From contig OZ004595.1 in the NCBI GenBank assembly GCA_963924555.1, positions 3,844,001 through 3,908,000 of the forward strand: DNA of 64,000 nucleotides, written 5' to 3'. Shown one piece after another: positions 1 to 12,500 of the stretch. Origin of the DNA: Crambe crambe. Lineage: Eukaryota; Porifera; Demospongiae; Poecilosclerida; Crambeidae. The notes beneath the pieces were generated by a model. That model saw nothing but the letters and a program-made list of their open reading frames with translations. It was not told where the DNA came from and ran no database searches. The position numbers and the translations under genes are program-made. The stretch's first letter is position 1, and the number at the start of each line of letters is the position of its first letter.

Positions 1-99
1 GGCCTTCAGATACCTGTAACTTCAGGATTACAAGTCGAAACCATCATAGTGAAAGTCAGAAGACACTATAAGCATGTAAGCGACTAAAATAAAACTTAC

Positions 100-3000
100 T
101 TCTAAACAACCTAGCTTGTAGGCCACTGCCCTACTCAGTGATTTATCTAAGAAGCCAGAGTGAATGAATAGCAAAAGAACAGAAACTGTGCCAGCTGCTA
201 GATAGTAAAAAAAGTTATCAATGACTACTCTGGTAAACCATCCCTGCCACTTCTGCAGCATATTGCACAATTGCATAACCAAGCATGCTGACCCTTTACT
301 GACTTCGATTGTTGAAAGAGTAGTTTGCCCCAGTCAGATATTATAACTGCCATATTGGTCTAGTTTTTTTTTTTGTAGCTTGTGTAATTAGCTATTATTA
401 TCTCCATTATCAATGATAAATGCCAATTTTTCTGGTTCCCAAACCTCTCTTGCATATTAAGACAGATGCTACGTACATGAAGTTTCAGAAGCTAATATTC
501 ACTTGAAAATCCTGCTTTATTTATCTATCAAGTCTATAAAGCATGACCCCTACATAGAGTGCTAGTGCACTCATTTTGCCCAAACTTTCCTATTCAAGTT
601 TAATGAAGACCCAATGTCCTTTAATTTTATTTTAAAATTGTCCTCACTTGTTTATAGAAGCTCTTAAGAGAAAATTTACTTGTTGTCTCATCTTTTCCAA
701 CTCCATCTATGATGTCCACCCTTCCTAATATGAGACTACCCAACCATGGGAGTGTAAGCAGCATAATTGTACTTCCAGCAAGAGTACTACATAAAGATCA
801 GGATACATTTTAGGTAGAGATCCATAAGAGGTGCTAGAAAAGAAAATTTACATGGAATTCTATATAGTAATCCTACCCTAAACCTGTGGTCTCCTTTTTG
901 CATACAAAATAAACAATTAAATCACCCCATTCCAACTGATATTTGCTTATTAGCATCTTCTTTAGATCCTCCAACACCAGAAAAAACAATCATGGCAGAA
1001 TCTGGAATAGCTCCCAATAAAGGAAGAATGACACCTCCAATAATACTAGCAGGTAAACCAAGGTCCAATAACAGTTCTGCTCCATCTATAAGTATATCAA
1101 AACATAGCCTAACAGACCTGCTTTTTTTATGGGGTGGAGGAAAAGAAAAAAGTTGTGATATAAATTGCATGCACATGCGGTGACAATAATGATGTGCATT
1201 CTAGTCAGCTAGCTCCAGCTCTGGCTGACCCACTGGCCCCCATCAGCGAAAAACAATGGAGATATAACAAAAAAGCACTCCTCTCTGAACCAGTTAAGCC
1301 AACCTTATGGTAAAAACAAAGGTAAGACACTTGATACCAAAGATTCCTCCCAGTTGCAATACAAACAATTTGCATAAAATGCTTCTTAAGAGTGAGATGA
1401 CTAGTGCTGGAAGAGATATGGTCTGTCAGCCATCTTGCTGTTCAAATAATGATGACACAACATTTATTACAATTTATGTAATAGATGTACATGAAAATAT
1501 GAGCCCCCTTAATTCCGGGATGCAGCACATACAATATATACCAGGCCTTTTCCTCACTTATATTTAAATAAATAAACATACCAAATAGAAAGTAATGTTT
1601 CAGCTCTTACAGGCAGGGATGAAAATGACAACCCTTACCCAATACATCCATGGCCGGCCGGCCATAGATCTAGCTAGAGTTCCATCAATAGTGATAACCC
1701 TTACCCAATAGTAATTGCAACTTCTTGAGTTTGCTAGTTTAGTGTCTTCTATGATCAAACAATCAAATGAACAAATAACAGACTGTTAGTTCTGAACCAT
1801 GGCCCCACAAATCATGACAATTAAGATAGTGGTTTGGCTTATAATCAGCACCAAGGAGTGTATTTATGTGCATATAATTTTCCACTGACTTCAATTGAAG
1901 GATAATGGTCCAATCCTGTTAAAATTTCTACCACTTCATGCATTAGATCTTCAGCCAGTGATTCACATTGCTAACCTCAATCAATTTAAGATCGATCTCA
2001 AGTCAGCTATTCTCATCTGCAGGGTTTCATAGAGGGGGGGGGGGGGGGGGGTAGGAAACCTGGGATTTCCACCCAAGAAAAATCCCCCCCCCCCAAAAGA
2101 AAATCACAAATCATGTTGTCAAAAATAAAGTGCAATTCTTTAACTCAATTGTTATTTTGATACTCATGAAAATGGTAGGAGAATTAGCCAACAACGAGTC
2201 CTCCAAAACAAGTATAATTTTCTTTTGCGCTCCCTACGGGAGGGGGCACATCAGTACCTACCTCCTTGCTGTGGCCTAATCATTTCCCCCTCTACGAAAA
2301 ATCCTGTATGAAACCCTGATCTGGCACAGCTATTATAATATACCACTCTTATTTTATTATACAGCAACTAAATTGCACAGCACACAAACTAAAATGTCCT
2401 TACTACGCTGGTACACCATTCACTCATCAAATCCTTGGTTCCATTTTTCTCCTATTCCACACTTTGATGCTTAAGCTCGCAGGCATCACTAGTATTAAGC
2501 TATGACACAGCTCAAAAACTGAATAAGAACACACAGACTCAATAAATTAATTACATGGCCAACAATAGGTGACAGTAGCTAAGAAGTGGACTCTTGATCT
2601 CTGCAAAGAGAAGGGCTTACAATTAATAGTGGTGCAAAGTGCATAAGGCAACTATGGGCACTAATCATCATCACTCAACAGCATGGGGCATGAGATGAAT
2701 GATCAGTGTACATCAGCTAATTCTTGGTGTAGGTACAAGTCAATTTCCGCATGGGATCAATTAAATTCTATTCTAGTTCGTACCAGATATTAGTTTAGCA
2801 GAAAACCCAAGTAACACAGCATAAAATCCAATAAGAATCAAATTTCCAGTTATCTGAAAAATAGTAATATTCGTTATAATAAACCAAGCAGTGCACATAG
2901 ATAAGTTATGTGCTGCAGCCCAGGTTAGCTGTCATGTATCTAAAGCTCTAGTTATTTATTAGCTATCCTGACTTCTGGCCAAGTTACCAGTTTTGTTATG

Positions 3001-3348
3001 CATCTAAAGATCTAGTCTGATTGCAATCCCAGCTTGTCTGCAATACAACTGGCTATCATTCTAGAACTTTATCACACAAATGCAGTTTTTATAGGATCTA
3101 TAACTAGTCAAGTCTTACCGTAATAGAACAAGGAAAAAGTGAAAAGAAACATGTACCCTGCGCATAAAGAGGAGAAGGGATATTATCAGAGTAGTATTGT
3201 TTATAGCTAATGTTAAACTTACATTAGGATAATGCGTTATCGTTTCATTGCCGGCAAGATCTTCATACAAATCTGAACTTGATTTAGTGAGACTGATTAC
3301 CGCAGCAATGAGAATGTGCGTAAGTGTCCAACGACTGGAATCCATCAC
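100..3348 (-). CDS. CaCA-family cation exchanger (NCL/CAX-like), N-terminal part, runs off the left edge
   Basis: Five exons join in frame on the minus strand: 3348-3223, 2853-2784, 1085-926, 786-680 and 287-100, all with GT donors and AG acceptors and matching phases, giving 217 residues. The order is a start with a hydrophobic leader (MMDSSRWTLTHILIAA), a first membrane helix (ITGNLILIGFYAVLLG) ending AKLIS|DGAELLLDLG, then the alpha-repeat signature GGVILPLLGAIPDSAM...FSGVGG, then GMG|TLAGSTIMLLTLPW and a further helix-rich exon. The PLLGAIPDS and AGSTIMLLT segments are typical of the cation/Ca2+ exchanger superfamily, closest in my recollection to the plant NCL type that also carries EF-hands. 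The last visible exon ends with gtaagt at 99, so the rest lies outside. It would move Ca2+ or another cation across a membrane in exchange for Na+ or H+; ion specificity cannot be read here. Confidence 0.8.
1190..1610. repeat. Dispersed repeat shared with 13.83-14.6 kb
   Basis: The stretch from gttaagccaaccttatggt through gatgacacaacatttattac to ataccaggcc recurs in similar order at about 13890-14560. Non-coding in both places. Confidence 0.5.
2020..2318. mobile_element. MITE with CAGGGTTTCAT inverted termini
   Basis: CAGGGTTTCATA at 2020 is mirrored by ATGAAACCCTG ending 2318; ATCTG stands directly outside both ends as a target duplication. Contains a ~19-nt G tract (2033 on) and a C tract. 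No coding capacity. Lies in the exchanger's intron 2. Confidence 0.65.
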
Positions 3349-3513
3349 ACAGCAACAAAGAAGTTGTTTCTCGGTCAGCGCAGGTGGGCGTTGTCGACGG
3401 TTATTTAGCCGGCCACACCCACCGATAGGAAGTCCACCAAAGCTAGCTAGCGGCCCATGAAGTTATTAAACGTGCTAACCGGTTTACATCTAATTAGTCG
3501 AGATTATTAGCTA
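3349..3513. promoter_or_regulatory. Short divergent (shared) promoter region
   Basis: Only 165 bp separate the start codon of the minus-strand exchanger from that of the plus-strand multi-PH gene. The stretch is richer in G+C and CpG than the surroundings (gtcgacgg, gccggcc) and has no obvious TATA box. A bidirectional promoter is inferred from the geometry. Confidence 0.5.
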
Positions 3514-3562
3514 ATGGCCAACACTACTGCCATCGGCGTCGACTCGAAGGAAATCTATAGTG
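3514..3562 (+). CDS. Multi-PH gene exon 1 (start codon)
   Basis: Begins at the ATG in ctaATGGCC, encodes MANTTAIGVDSKEIYS plus one base, and ends at gtaaga. The phase matches the acceptor at 4057, which is why this start was chosen. Confidence 0.7.
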
Positions 3563-6500
3563 GTAAGAGCTAGATATCTAGGTACTTTCGAACAAATATA
3601 GCAGTTCCCCAGGCGCTGAATATCTGACCTGTGCCTGTACTTAAAGATCCAGGATATAGGGACAAGCCTTTTTTGAATTGGAAGACAGCGTCCTATTGAT
3701 TATGAACAACGGTTCGGGCAGTATTACAAGTAGAAGGGATTCTGATATGTGTCTGTCAAAAAGAAAAGCAGTGGTGGATCCAGATGATAAACCATGCCCA
3801 CGTTTGTAAGCCACACCCCTTTGTAGTGTGGCTATCAGTTGAAAATCTGACAAGCCTGGATGGTAGCCATTCACTGGTGTGAGTATACCTTTTAGGTAGG
3901 CTATGGAAGTAGTACTAGTGAGTTTTGTGCTCTGTATTGCAGAGCACTATCATGTAAAAATCCCTTTGGATCTGCCACTGTCAAAACCCTCCTGGCAAAA
4001 AAAAAATGCAATTTGGTGTAGTTATATGTAATATCTTCATACTATTGAAATTGCAGTGATTCAACAAGGTCTCCCTGGTATTTATCAGTATATCAAAGTA
4101 GTATTGAAGAAAGAGAAATTGTCAGATGAAGCAGAATCAAAACGTCAAAAGTATGAGCTGATTTTGACTTCCTTAGAACAAGGAAATTCTTTGGGAGGAA
4201 GACCATGTAGCTTTGTATGTGAGGATGATAATGGCTACATCCCAACTAACCGGAATAGAGGTCAGTATTAATATGGATTCCCTGATGTGGAATTCCTAGA
4301 ATAACAGTCTCATAGCATGTACACTTACAACATACTTTTGACAGCTAAGTGTAAGTGATGTTACACATGGGGGACACACACACCTAGACCTTGAACCTTG
4401 AAAGGATGATGCTTCTCTGCTACAGAGTGGCAGACTGAATGTTGATGATGATGAGGTTTTCAGGTTGGTTGACCAGTAGAATTTGCGCATGTGCGAGATA
4501 AATTCAAGCAAGCAAGATATACTGTCATACAAATGCAATGGTTTTAATTTTAGCGAGCAGAAATTTAACTCTGCAACCGTTGGCAAATGTTGTGTCAACC
4601 AACCTGTAATGCAGCCAGTTGTTTTGCACCATTTCCAGCTGGGTGGACTGGTGGCATAGGTATCCATGGCAAATTAATGCTAGTGAGAGAATGGATAAAG
4701 GCCATATGTCACTGGTCACGTTAAGTGCAACCACTCACTGCCAGTGACTCCACACACACACACACACACACACACACAACAATAACAACAACAACTAATA
4801 ATATCTTCACCTTTGATTATTAAGTCTTTTATTTTCTGGTTGAGATGGTACCTTTTTAGATTCATGGTACTATACCAGTTGTGTCTTTCAGTTTGACTGT
4901 AAATACTGGACTCTTTGATTATTTATGTTACTTCTTCAAGACTTGACCATGTACCCACTTCACAAGAGATTGAAGGGACCATGCAGCTGGCAACCATTAA
5001 GCTTCCAGATTTTATCAAAGAGAGGAACAAAAAGTGCCTTCCAAATAATTATCAGGTTTATCAGGTTGTAACTGCTTCACAGGATAAAAAACAAACAAAC
5101 AAACAAAAAAAAAAACTCTCTTGGTCTGCACTTCAATGCTCTGCTGGAGATTTGATCCAGAAACTGCCATCAGCATGTATTGTTTTTGCTTTTTGGATAA
5201 GCCTTTGTGGAAAATAAGAAATTTGACCCACCAATGTGCTATTCTCAATAGCTATTTGAACTTGCAAATAAAAGAGATGATAAAACAAGGAACGGTTGAT
5301 ATATAATGGGATGTGGATGATACATACAACCTGGTGGCAAGGATACCATTCATGCCGAATTACAAGTTTGGCATTAAATGGTATCTGCAGTAGAAAGTTA
5401 TCTTGCATGAAAATTTTTCTAATTTATTGTATATAATGGGATGTGGATGATACATACAACCTGGTGGCAAGGATACCATTCATGCCGAATTACAAGTTTG
5501 GCATTAAATGGTATCTGCAGTAGAAAGTTATCTTGCATGAAAACTTTTCTAATTTATTGTATAGATTTTGCATTAGAATTGGAGTTATAGTACCAAAGTT
5601 TCTACTTGGCATGAATCTTTGATTACCATGTAAACTTAATTAGTACAGAATAGTTAGGTCACTGGTCATTTCCTGTTGACTTTAATTAAAGGGTAACTGA
5701 AGTGGAAAAATCATTCCTTAGTTTATTGGTTTTTGGGTTAGAAATATGAGAAGAAGTCTCACTGAGAAAATAGCAGCTATATCCTGTTTGGGCGGGGCTT
5801 ACTTGTGATATCATAGCAGATACTCCTTGTCAATCCCTATTGACAAATTCTGGAGTCTGTATTTCACATATGGTTTGATATTCCACTCCAAAGTTTGCAC
5901 AAATAAATGCTAGGGTATGTTAAAAATTTTAAGTCCATGCCTCTGATCGAAGGTGAGATCACTGAGATATCCACTTCACTGCATACAAGACATAAAAACA
6001 GGCTTTCTGAGTATGGTATAGGTAGGGGCCTAAGATCTTGGATAGACAGTCGGCTTGTATACTTAGTTGGACAACCAGTAAGTATGATGCCTTGTGGTGT
6101 AGCTCACACATGCTCTAGTAAGCCTATCTGAGAATTTTAGCCCCCTACCTACAGCATAAGCTGGCCATGAGCTCTGAGAGCTTGTTTCTATAATATTGTT
6201 TTGAAGTGATTCTTCATGAACTTTGAATTTTTTTATTTACTTGTGCAAACTTTAGAGGGAATACACTGAACCATGTGTGAAATACAGGGATCAACTTTTG
6301 TATAATTTTCAATGAGGATTGTACAATGAGTTCATCACAAGTTAGTACCACCCCAAACAGGATATAGATAACTTCTACTGCTATTTTCTCAGTGAGACTT
6401 CCACCAATGCTTCTCATATTTCTTCCAGTAATGTATGCATACAAAACAAGGAATGATTTTTCCATTTCAGTTACCCTTTAAGGAAAATGGCCAACCTGTA

Positions 6501-9500
6501 TGAAAACACTATCTAAGTTGCTTAATTTCACTTTTGGACCTGTGAAATTCTCTTGCATTCATACCTCAAAACAAGCCTTGACACCATTATTTAGTCATGT
6601 GTAGCTCTTAAAAATACTGAGTCTAACATTAATTTTTATGTCTTAATTTGCATGCAGTGTTGCTAAAGTTACAAAACATGGATTCTCTGAAGGCTACTTT
6701 CACATACTCTTACTGAATGCCTTCTATGACACACTAAATAGCTTGCTATGAATAACTCTCATTTCCAGCCTGCTTGGCTCAGTGATTTTTTAGAACTGGA
6801 GCCAAGTTTAACTCGTGAATATGAACTTTAGCCTCATTTCAAGGATGTGTATTATAGTTTAGACTATAATCCAGCAATTCGATTGGTCAATTGTAGGTTT
6901 CTATAGTTTACCTGTTAAAATGCCTGTTGGTACTTAGAAGACCAATAAAATCTATCCTCAAGCATTTAGAAAACCTATAATCTAGCTATTTGATTGGTCA
7001 AATCCATTGAATGATATCATCACTTCAATTAATTTCCGTCATGATCTAAGAGTCAGCTTGCTCGCTAAATTATTATCCTATATACTTGCATACATACGTA
7101 ACCATCATGGTTCAAAGGTAAATTGATAATGCGTATGTGTGTCTCACTCATTGGATGGCAGCAAGGCTGGCAAGGAAGGGCAGATAGAGCTACAAAGCAG
7201 TTTGATATGCCCAAGTACTCACTATAGGCTGAACTCAATGAATCTTGAGGCTCAAAAGATCCAACAAAGAGGAGAGAGAGAGAGAGAGAGAGAGAATTGT
7301 AGTTCAAAGGTCAATTGCTACATAGAGCTAGAGAGCAACAAGCAAGGCATCAGAGACTGCAGTAAACCTGGCCAGGCTGGCGAAGATAGAAGTAAGTAAG
7401 GCACCAGAGATTGTATAGACTGGTGAAGAGAGCAACAAGCAAGGAGCCAAACACTATTGCAAGCCTAGGCAGCAAGCAAAGCGCCAAAGACTGCACAGGG
7501 AAAGCCTCACTGAAGGAGGAAGAGCACAGCATAGCTAGAAGAAACCTAGGATTTTAGAAAGGGGGTTGGGTGTTGAGAAATTGCATGTGAAAAATTTGCA
7601 CAGCTCCTTAAATTAACTACCTAGTCACCAAATGCAGTATGGATGATAGATTGTGTGAGGAGACAGAAAAGATAGTTGTATTATAAGTAGTACTGCAGCC
7701 TGAACAAGCACCAGCCATCCATCATAGCACTGACCTCTCATATGATGAAGTGAAGGCAAGGTCCTTACCTGTAATTCTTTCAACTTCAATAATATTAGTG
7801 AATACTTCAAACATAGCTGCTCTTTGTTGGAAACACAAACCTGACCAAGTAAAACTTGGCTGTCTGGATCTCCTTCATGATTTCTGACCTAATGTGACTG
7901 TCAACAATATCATTTTGAATTGTTTCGGAGGTATACTGGGCATTCTTTGGAGTTCCAAGTGTTTTATGTAAGACTGTGTCAGTTTCTGCTCTAAAGCAAA
8001 CAAATTATTCTCACTTGTCTCCAATCATCATTATCATTCCGAAATGCTAACCGATTCTTCACTCCCACTCTGGACTGACCCAGAGATCAAAACTGCAGGC
8101 TCTGCCTGGTAAACCAGTTCAAGAAATTAATATTACTGTTCTTGTGTGCTTCTGTAGTGGCCATACCTTGAGTATGAAGTGATGGGGCTGAAGTAGTGAA
8201 TTTCTGAGCATGCTCAAGGTAGCAGGAAGTGGGGGAATCCCTAGTCTGGCTCCCGCTAGTTCTGACTGCACAGGGAAAGCCTCACTGAAGGAAAAAGAGT
8301 ACAATATAGGCTTAGCTAGAAGAAACCAGCCTAATAACATGTAATCAAGTGTGAAATAAGATTGCAGATTATCTGCAGGTAAAGGCTATCCTCAGCACAT
8401 GCACAATATCTTGTATATCTCTTCGTCTCTCTGTTACAGCCAGTAGCAATCTGAACACTTCAACTTCAGCCTCGATGATGTCTATACAAAACTCTCCAGT
8501 TTTTTGAATTGTTGGATAGACTTAATTCTAGAATTAAGGCAAAATTTGTAGCTTAGCTTATCTGTAACATTGACTCTGCAGCCAGGTAGCGATTAGAACG
8601 TTTCAAACTCCACCCACACATTTGAGGAGGTGTCTCACCTTTGAAAGGGATGTAAAGCCGTTTGTCCTGGAGGCCTGTTAGTATTAGCCTATGGCTAGTT
8701 TGTTCCTCTTACAATGGTGAAACAAACAAGCAAAAAACAGGCTGAAATGAGTGGACTCCAGTAGATCCTGGCTGGTGGGAGTGGTCTCAACCTGCATTGC
8801 AGGTAGAGGTCTGCTAACTCACCATCATTGCACCTTTCTATGGGGTCACCCATCCATCTACTGGGCTGACCGTACAATCTGCTAGCTGGTCCTGTGACTT
8901 TAATTGGGAATATCTATTTGGTTCCTGCTAAAATGCTCCACTCCCTGTTTTGTTATAGCACTTGTTGATAATCCCAGAACAAAGTTAGTGACTGAGGTTA
9001 CATATGAGACATAAGTAATTGCCAATTGGTAGTTTCAGAACAGTTATATTCTAAGTTGTTAGTGCTAGCTATAAACAACCATAGATATAAGAGGTTTTAC
9101 GGGATTGGAAACGCCCAATGAACTGCACAACCGTGGCGCGTTGACAGATGCGCACGTGCATGCAGCATTAATTATATTAATCGTTGTGAAAAGAGATGAA
9201 TATTCACTCCTTTCAAGGCAGTTAAAGGTGATATTCTGCCCCTACAGCTCATAGAATAGTACAAGTAAGCTAAGGGGAAGGTATTGAAGATGTGAAGAGT
9301 CAGAGAGTTGAAGTTGGAGAGTCTGAGGAAGGAAGTTATTAATTATTCATAACTTTTTTCCTTGTAATTATAACTATGAGTACCTATCATTGCTCATTAT
9401 ACATTAATTTTATGTGATTGATTTGAAAGAAAGGCCAGAATGACTTTTGGTATTAAAATTAGACATAAATTCATTATTATTATAGCTAGATAATTTTGCC

Positions 9501-12500
9501 CCAAAGTTATCTGCCAGTTTCTGCTCAGTTCTCCCTCATCAACATTATTGCAATACTTCCAGCTTTTGGCTGTTGGATTTTGACACCATCTACCTCAAGA
9601 ATTCGGCTCAGTCAGCTGTCCTGTGGACCCTATGGATATTAGGGGGGAAATATAGTAAGCTTGCCATCTCCATAGGATGACTATTGTATAGAAAACGAAT
9701 GCACCAATTCCATTTACTGTTCTATCCTTTCCCTGAAATAACTAATACAGTTTCAATATTGTTAATCTATTTCTTGGGAGAGGGATTACAGTTTTAGCAC
9801 CACTTGCAAATGCTAGAGACAATATATGTCAGCTAATACAAAAACCAACATTACTATTCCATGTAGCTAAAGTTTACATGCCTTTTGATCAGAAAATGGG
9901 CAACAGCAATTGATTCCATCAAGCGTGAGATGGATTACAGTCCCATTAACCACTACAGTAGTATTTGTAGGAATAAACTTGAAAATCTGAGCTGAAATTT
10001 ATTTCATACAGTAAATCTATGCCCTAGTGTATTATAGTATCATTGGCATAAGTCTTACCTCACGGATCTTGTCAGAACAGCAACTTTGACAAAAGTGCTA
10101 TGTCATTCAGCTGTCAACGCGCCTCGGTTGTTAGTTGCTAACGAGAGCACGTGATCCATTTCCAATCCCGTAAACCTCTTATATCTATGAAACAACATAG
10201 CATAATATTACAATGAAAACCACTAATGTGCTAGCACATTAAGAGTGCTTAGTACGAATATAATCAATATGTATGTGTTTGCAGTAAAACAATGGTCAGC
10301 AGCGCAGCATGCACATTATAAGGAGTATAATAGGAAAGCTTTCCTTCTTTCCAGAATAATGCTCATTCCAAAAATCACTGGAGAGCATCCTTTAGACATA
10401 GTTAAGGCAAGCATTCTGATCGCTACTGGCAGTGTGGTGGATGTAACAGATACACACACAGAGTACTGTAACCCTTGCTCATGTGCTGAATTAATAATAC
10501 TTCAGTTTTCCAAGTTAATTCACTTAATCCTTGAACATAACTGGCCAGAGTTATCCAGATAATCAAGGGTCCACTGTATGTACTTATATAATAGAATTGC
10601 AGTCACAATCTTAAGCACTGGTCATGTGATATTTACTTCAATTAATAACAAAACTTAAGCATTGATGTCTTGCACTTGCATACAAAAATAAAGAGGGGAA
10701 TACCTGAGAGTATGCTGTAATACTACAGATGTCATAATTCCCTCTATAATTATTTACTCATTGTGTTGCAGTTGGAGACATAGTGGACCAACCAAAAGCT
10801 CCACTCCCTTTTAACCATTCAGGATATCTTTTATGGCAGGATGATAAAATGCGATGGCGTCGATCTTGGTGCCGAGCTGAATATCGAGATATGCGATTGT
10901 ATATATATGAAGATAATAATGAAGAAATTTTGTTACGCTCTTTCAGTCTTGAGAATACCTCGACACATTTTGATGGTCAGGTAGTAGTTGATACTGGCAA
11001 AGACAACAGTTTCGTGATATCTGAGGTATTGTATGATGCCTTGGGTGGCAGTAGCGGTAATGAAATGGAAGCTAGTACTGTACCAGTAGATGTTCATTTC
11101 GCTGCTTATACTGACTCAGAATGCAAGAAATGGAAAGATATTTTGCTTCAGTTGTCATCCCGAGATTCAGTGGGGATATCTTTTTCTATTCCTGATGGGA
11201 ATTCTTGGCTTCCAAATATGGCACATGATTCTACGTCTTCTAGCTCCTCAAATCTTGGTTCCAATCGTGATTCTATGATATCCAACACATCGTCTCTTGT
11301 CAATACCCATCGCATGTCATCAAAAAGTGATTTAGGAGAAGGAAAGGACCATGGGTTACCGGATGATCCAAGGATCCTGTCTGTTTCCAAGCAGCAACAG
11401 CCACTGCCATCTCCTCCACACCAGATTCGGGTATGTACTAGCCATTTGTACAATAATCATCATTGTTGTGCATGCATGACTTACACTGGTCATGCATAGA
11501 CCGTGAAAATATTTGTGTGGGTGGGGGGCATTATTCAGCCAGTAAGAATGGGAACAAGGATACCCCTTCAAGAGGTAGTGGCCTGTTATTTGAAATCACA
11601 CACAGTGTCTATATGTTTGTAGGAGTTGCTGCAACCAGGTAACTTTTAGCTACATGAAATATCACTTCCATGCATAGACATCATCAGACCATAATAGTTT
11701 TTTTATCACAATGGGATGAAGTCACTGAACTGCATATTTGCTTTTCATTAACCGATTTTATCTGGTTGACTAGTTGGCTACCTTTTCTCAGAACAATATG
11801 ATAGAGTGGATTGGTGACTTGTGTCTGTTTTAGAAATAGGGATGTAGAGTTAATACAAAAGGAGTCACCATTAAAAAAAAAAAATTGGTATCTGATTTTT
11901 TATTCTCTTTACATGCATGGGACTTGTCTAATCTTAATCTTACTCTAATCTTTTTCAGGTACGTGATGATGATTGCATTTCCAACCCTGACATACCTACT
12001 GAAGCTCCTTATCCTCAGGAAGATGATGACACTATTAGTGTTGGAACTATTTATGAAAGTATTGACAATTTAGTTCTGCAATTTGATGATGCTATCAGAG
12101 AAATAGGTGAAAATATGAAGTCAGGAGGGGGTGATTCTTCCACAAAAAAACAAAAAAAGAAAGATCGTTCAATTTTCCGGCAACATTCATTCCTGTCATC
12201 ACGTAGAAGCAGCAAGTCAAAATTATTATCAGAAAAAAAGGCTGAACTTGAAAAGGGAGAACGTTATTCTGGATACATGCTTAAAAAGAATAACAGTGGT
12301 TCATGGAAAAGGAAGTGGTGTGTCCTAAAAGGATGTGTATTTGGATACTACAAGTAAGCTATCCAACTATAACTGTATATTTCTTACCTTGTGCAAATGA
12401 CAAGTGTGACATGCATGTGTGCATTGCAATTGACATCTGCAAGCATTAATTTATTAAATGCACTTAAATCCTAGCATGTTTGGTAGGGATGATGTTTCTT

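Larger units (their letters stand above)
4261..10771 (+). other. Intron 2 of the multi-PH gene (6.5 kb), repeat-filled
   Basis: No host exon supported. Holds a SINE-like piece (4.6 kb), a 130-bp tandem duplication, a TTAA foldback element, a GA microsatellite, diverged direct repeats at 7.4-7.5 and 8.2-8.3 kb (shared gcacagggaaagcctcactg) and an inverted-repeat element at 9.1-10.2 kb. Confidence 0.7.

Noticed and set aside
1307-1567. An 86-codon plus-strand ORF
   Set aside because: It lies in a repeat shared with 14 kb and in the exchanger's intron; no domain.
7065-7399. ORFs on both strands across the GA microsatellite
   Set aside because: Low-complexity; no splice context or family similarity.
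10245-10562. A 105-codon plus-strand ORF
   Set aside because: It overlaps a stretch resembling the repeat at 23.25 kb and has no recognisable domain; the scaffold frame skips it.
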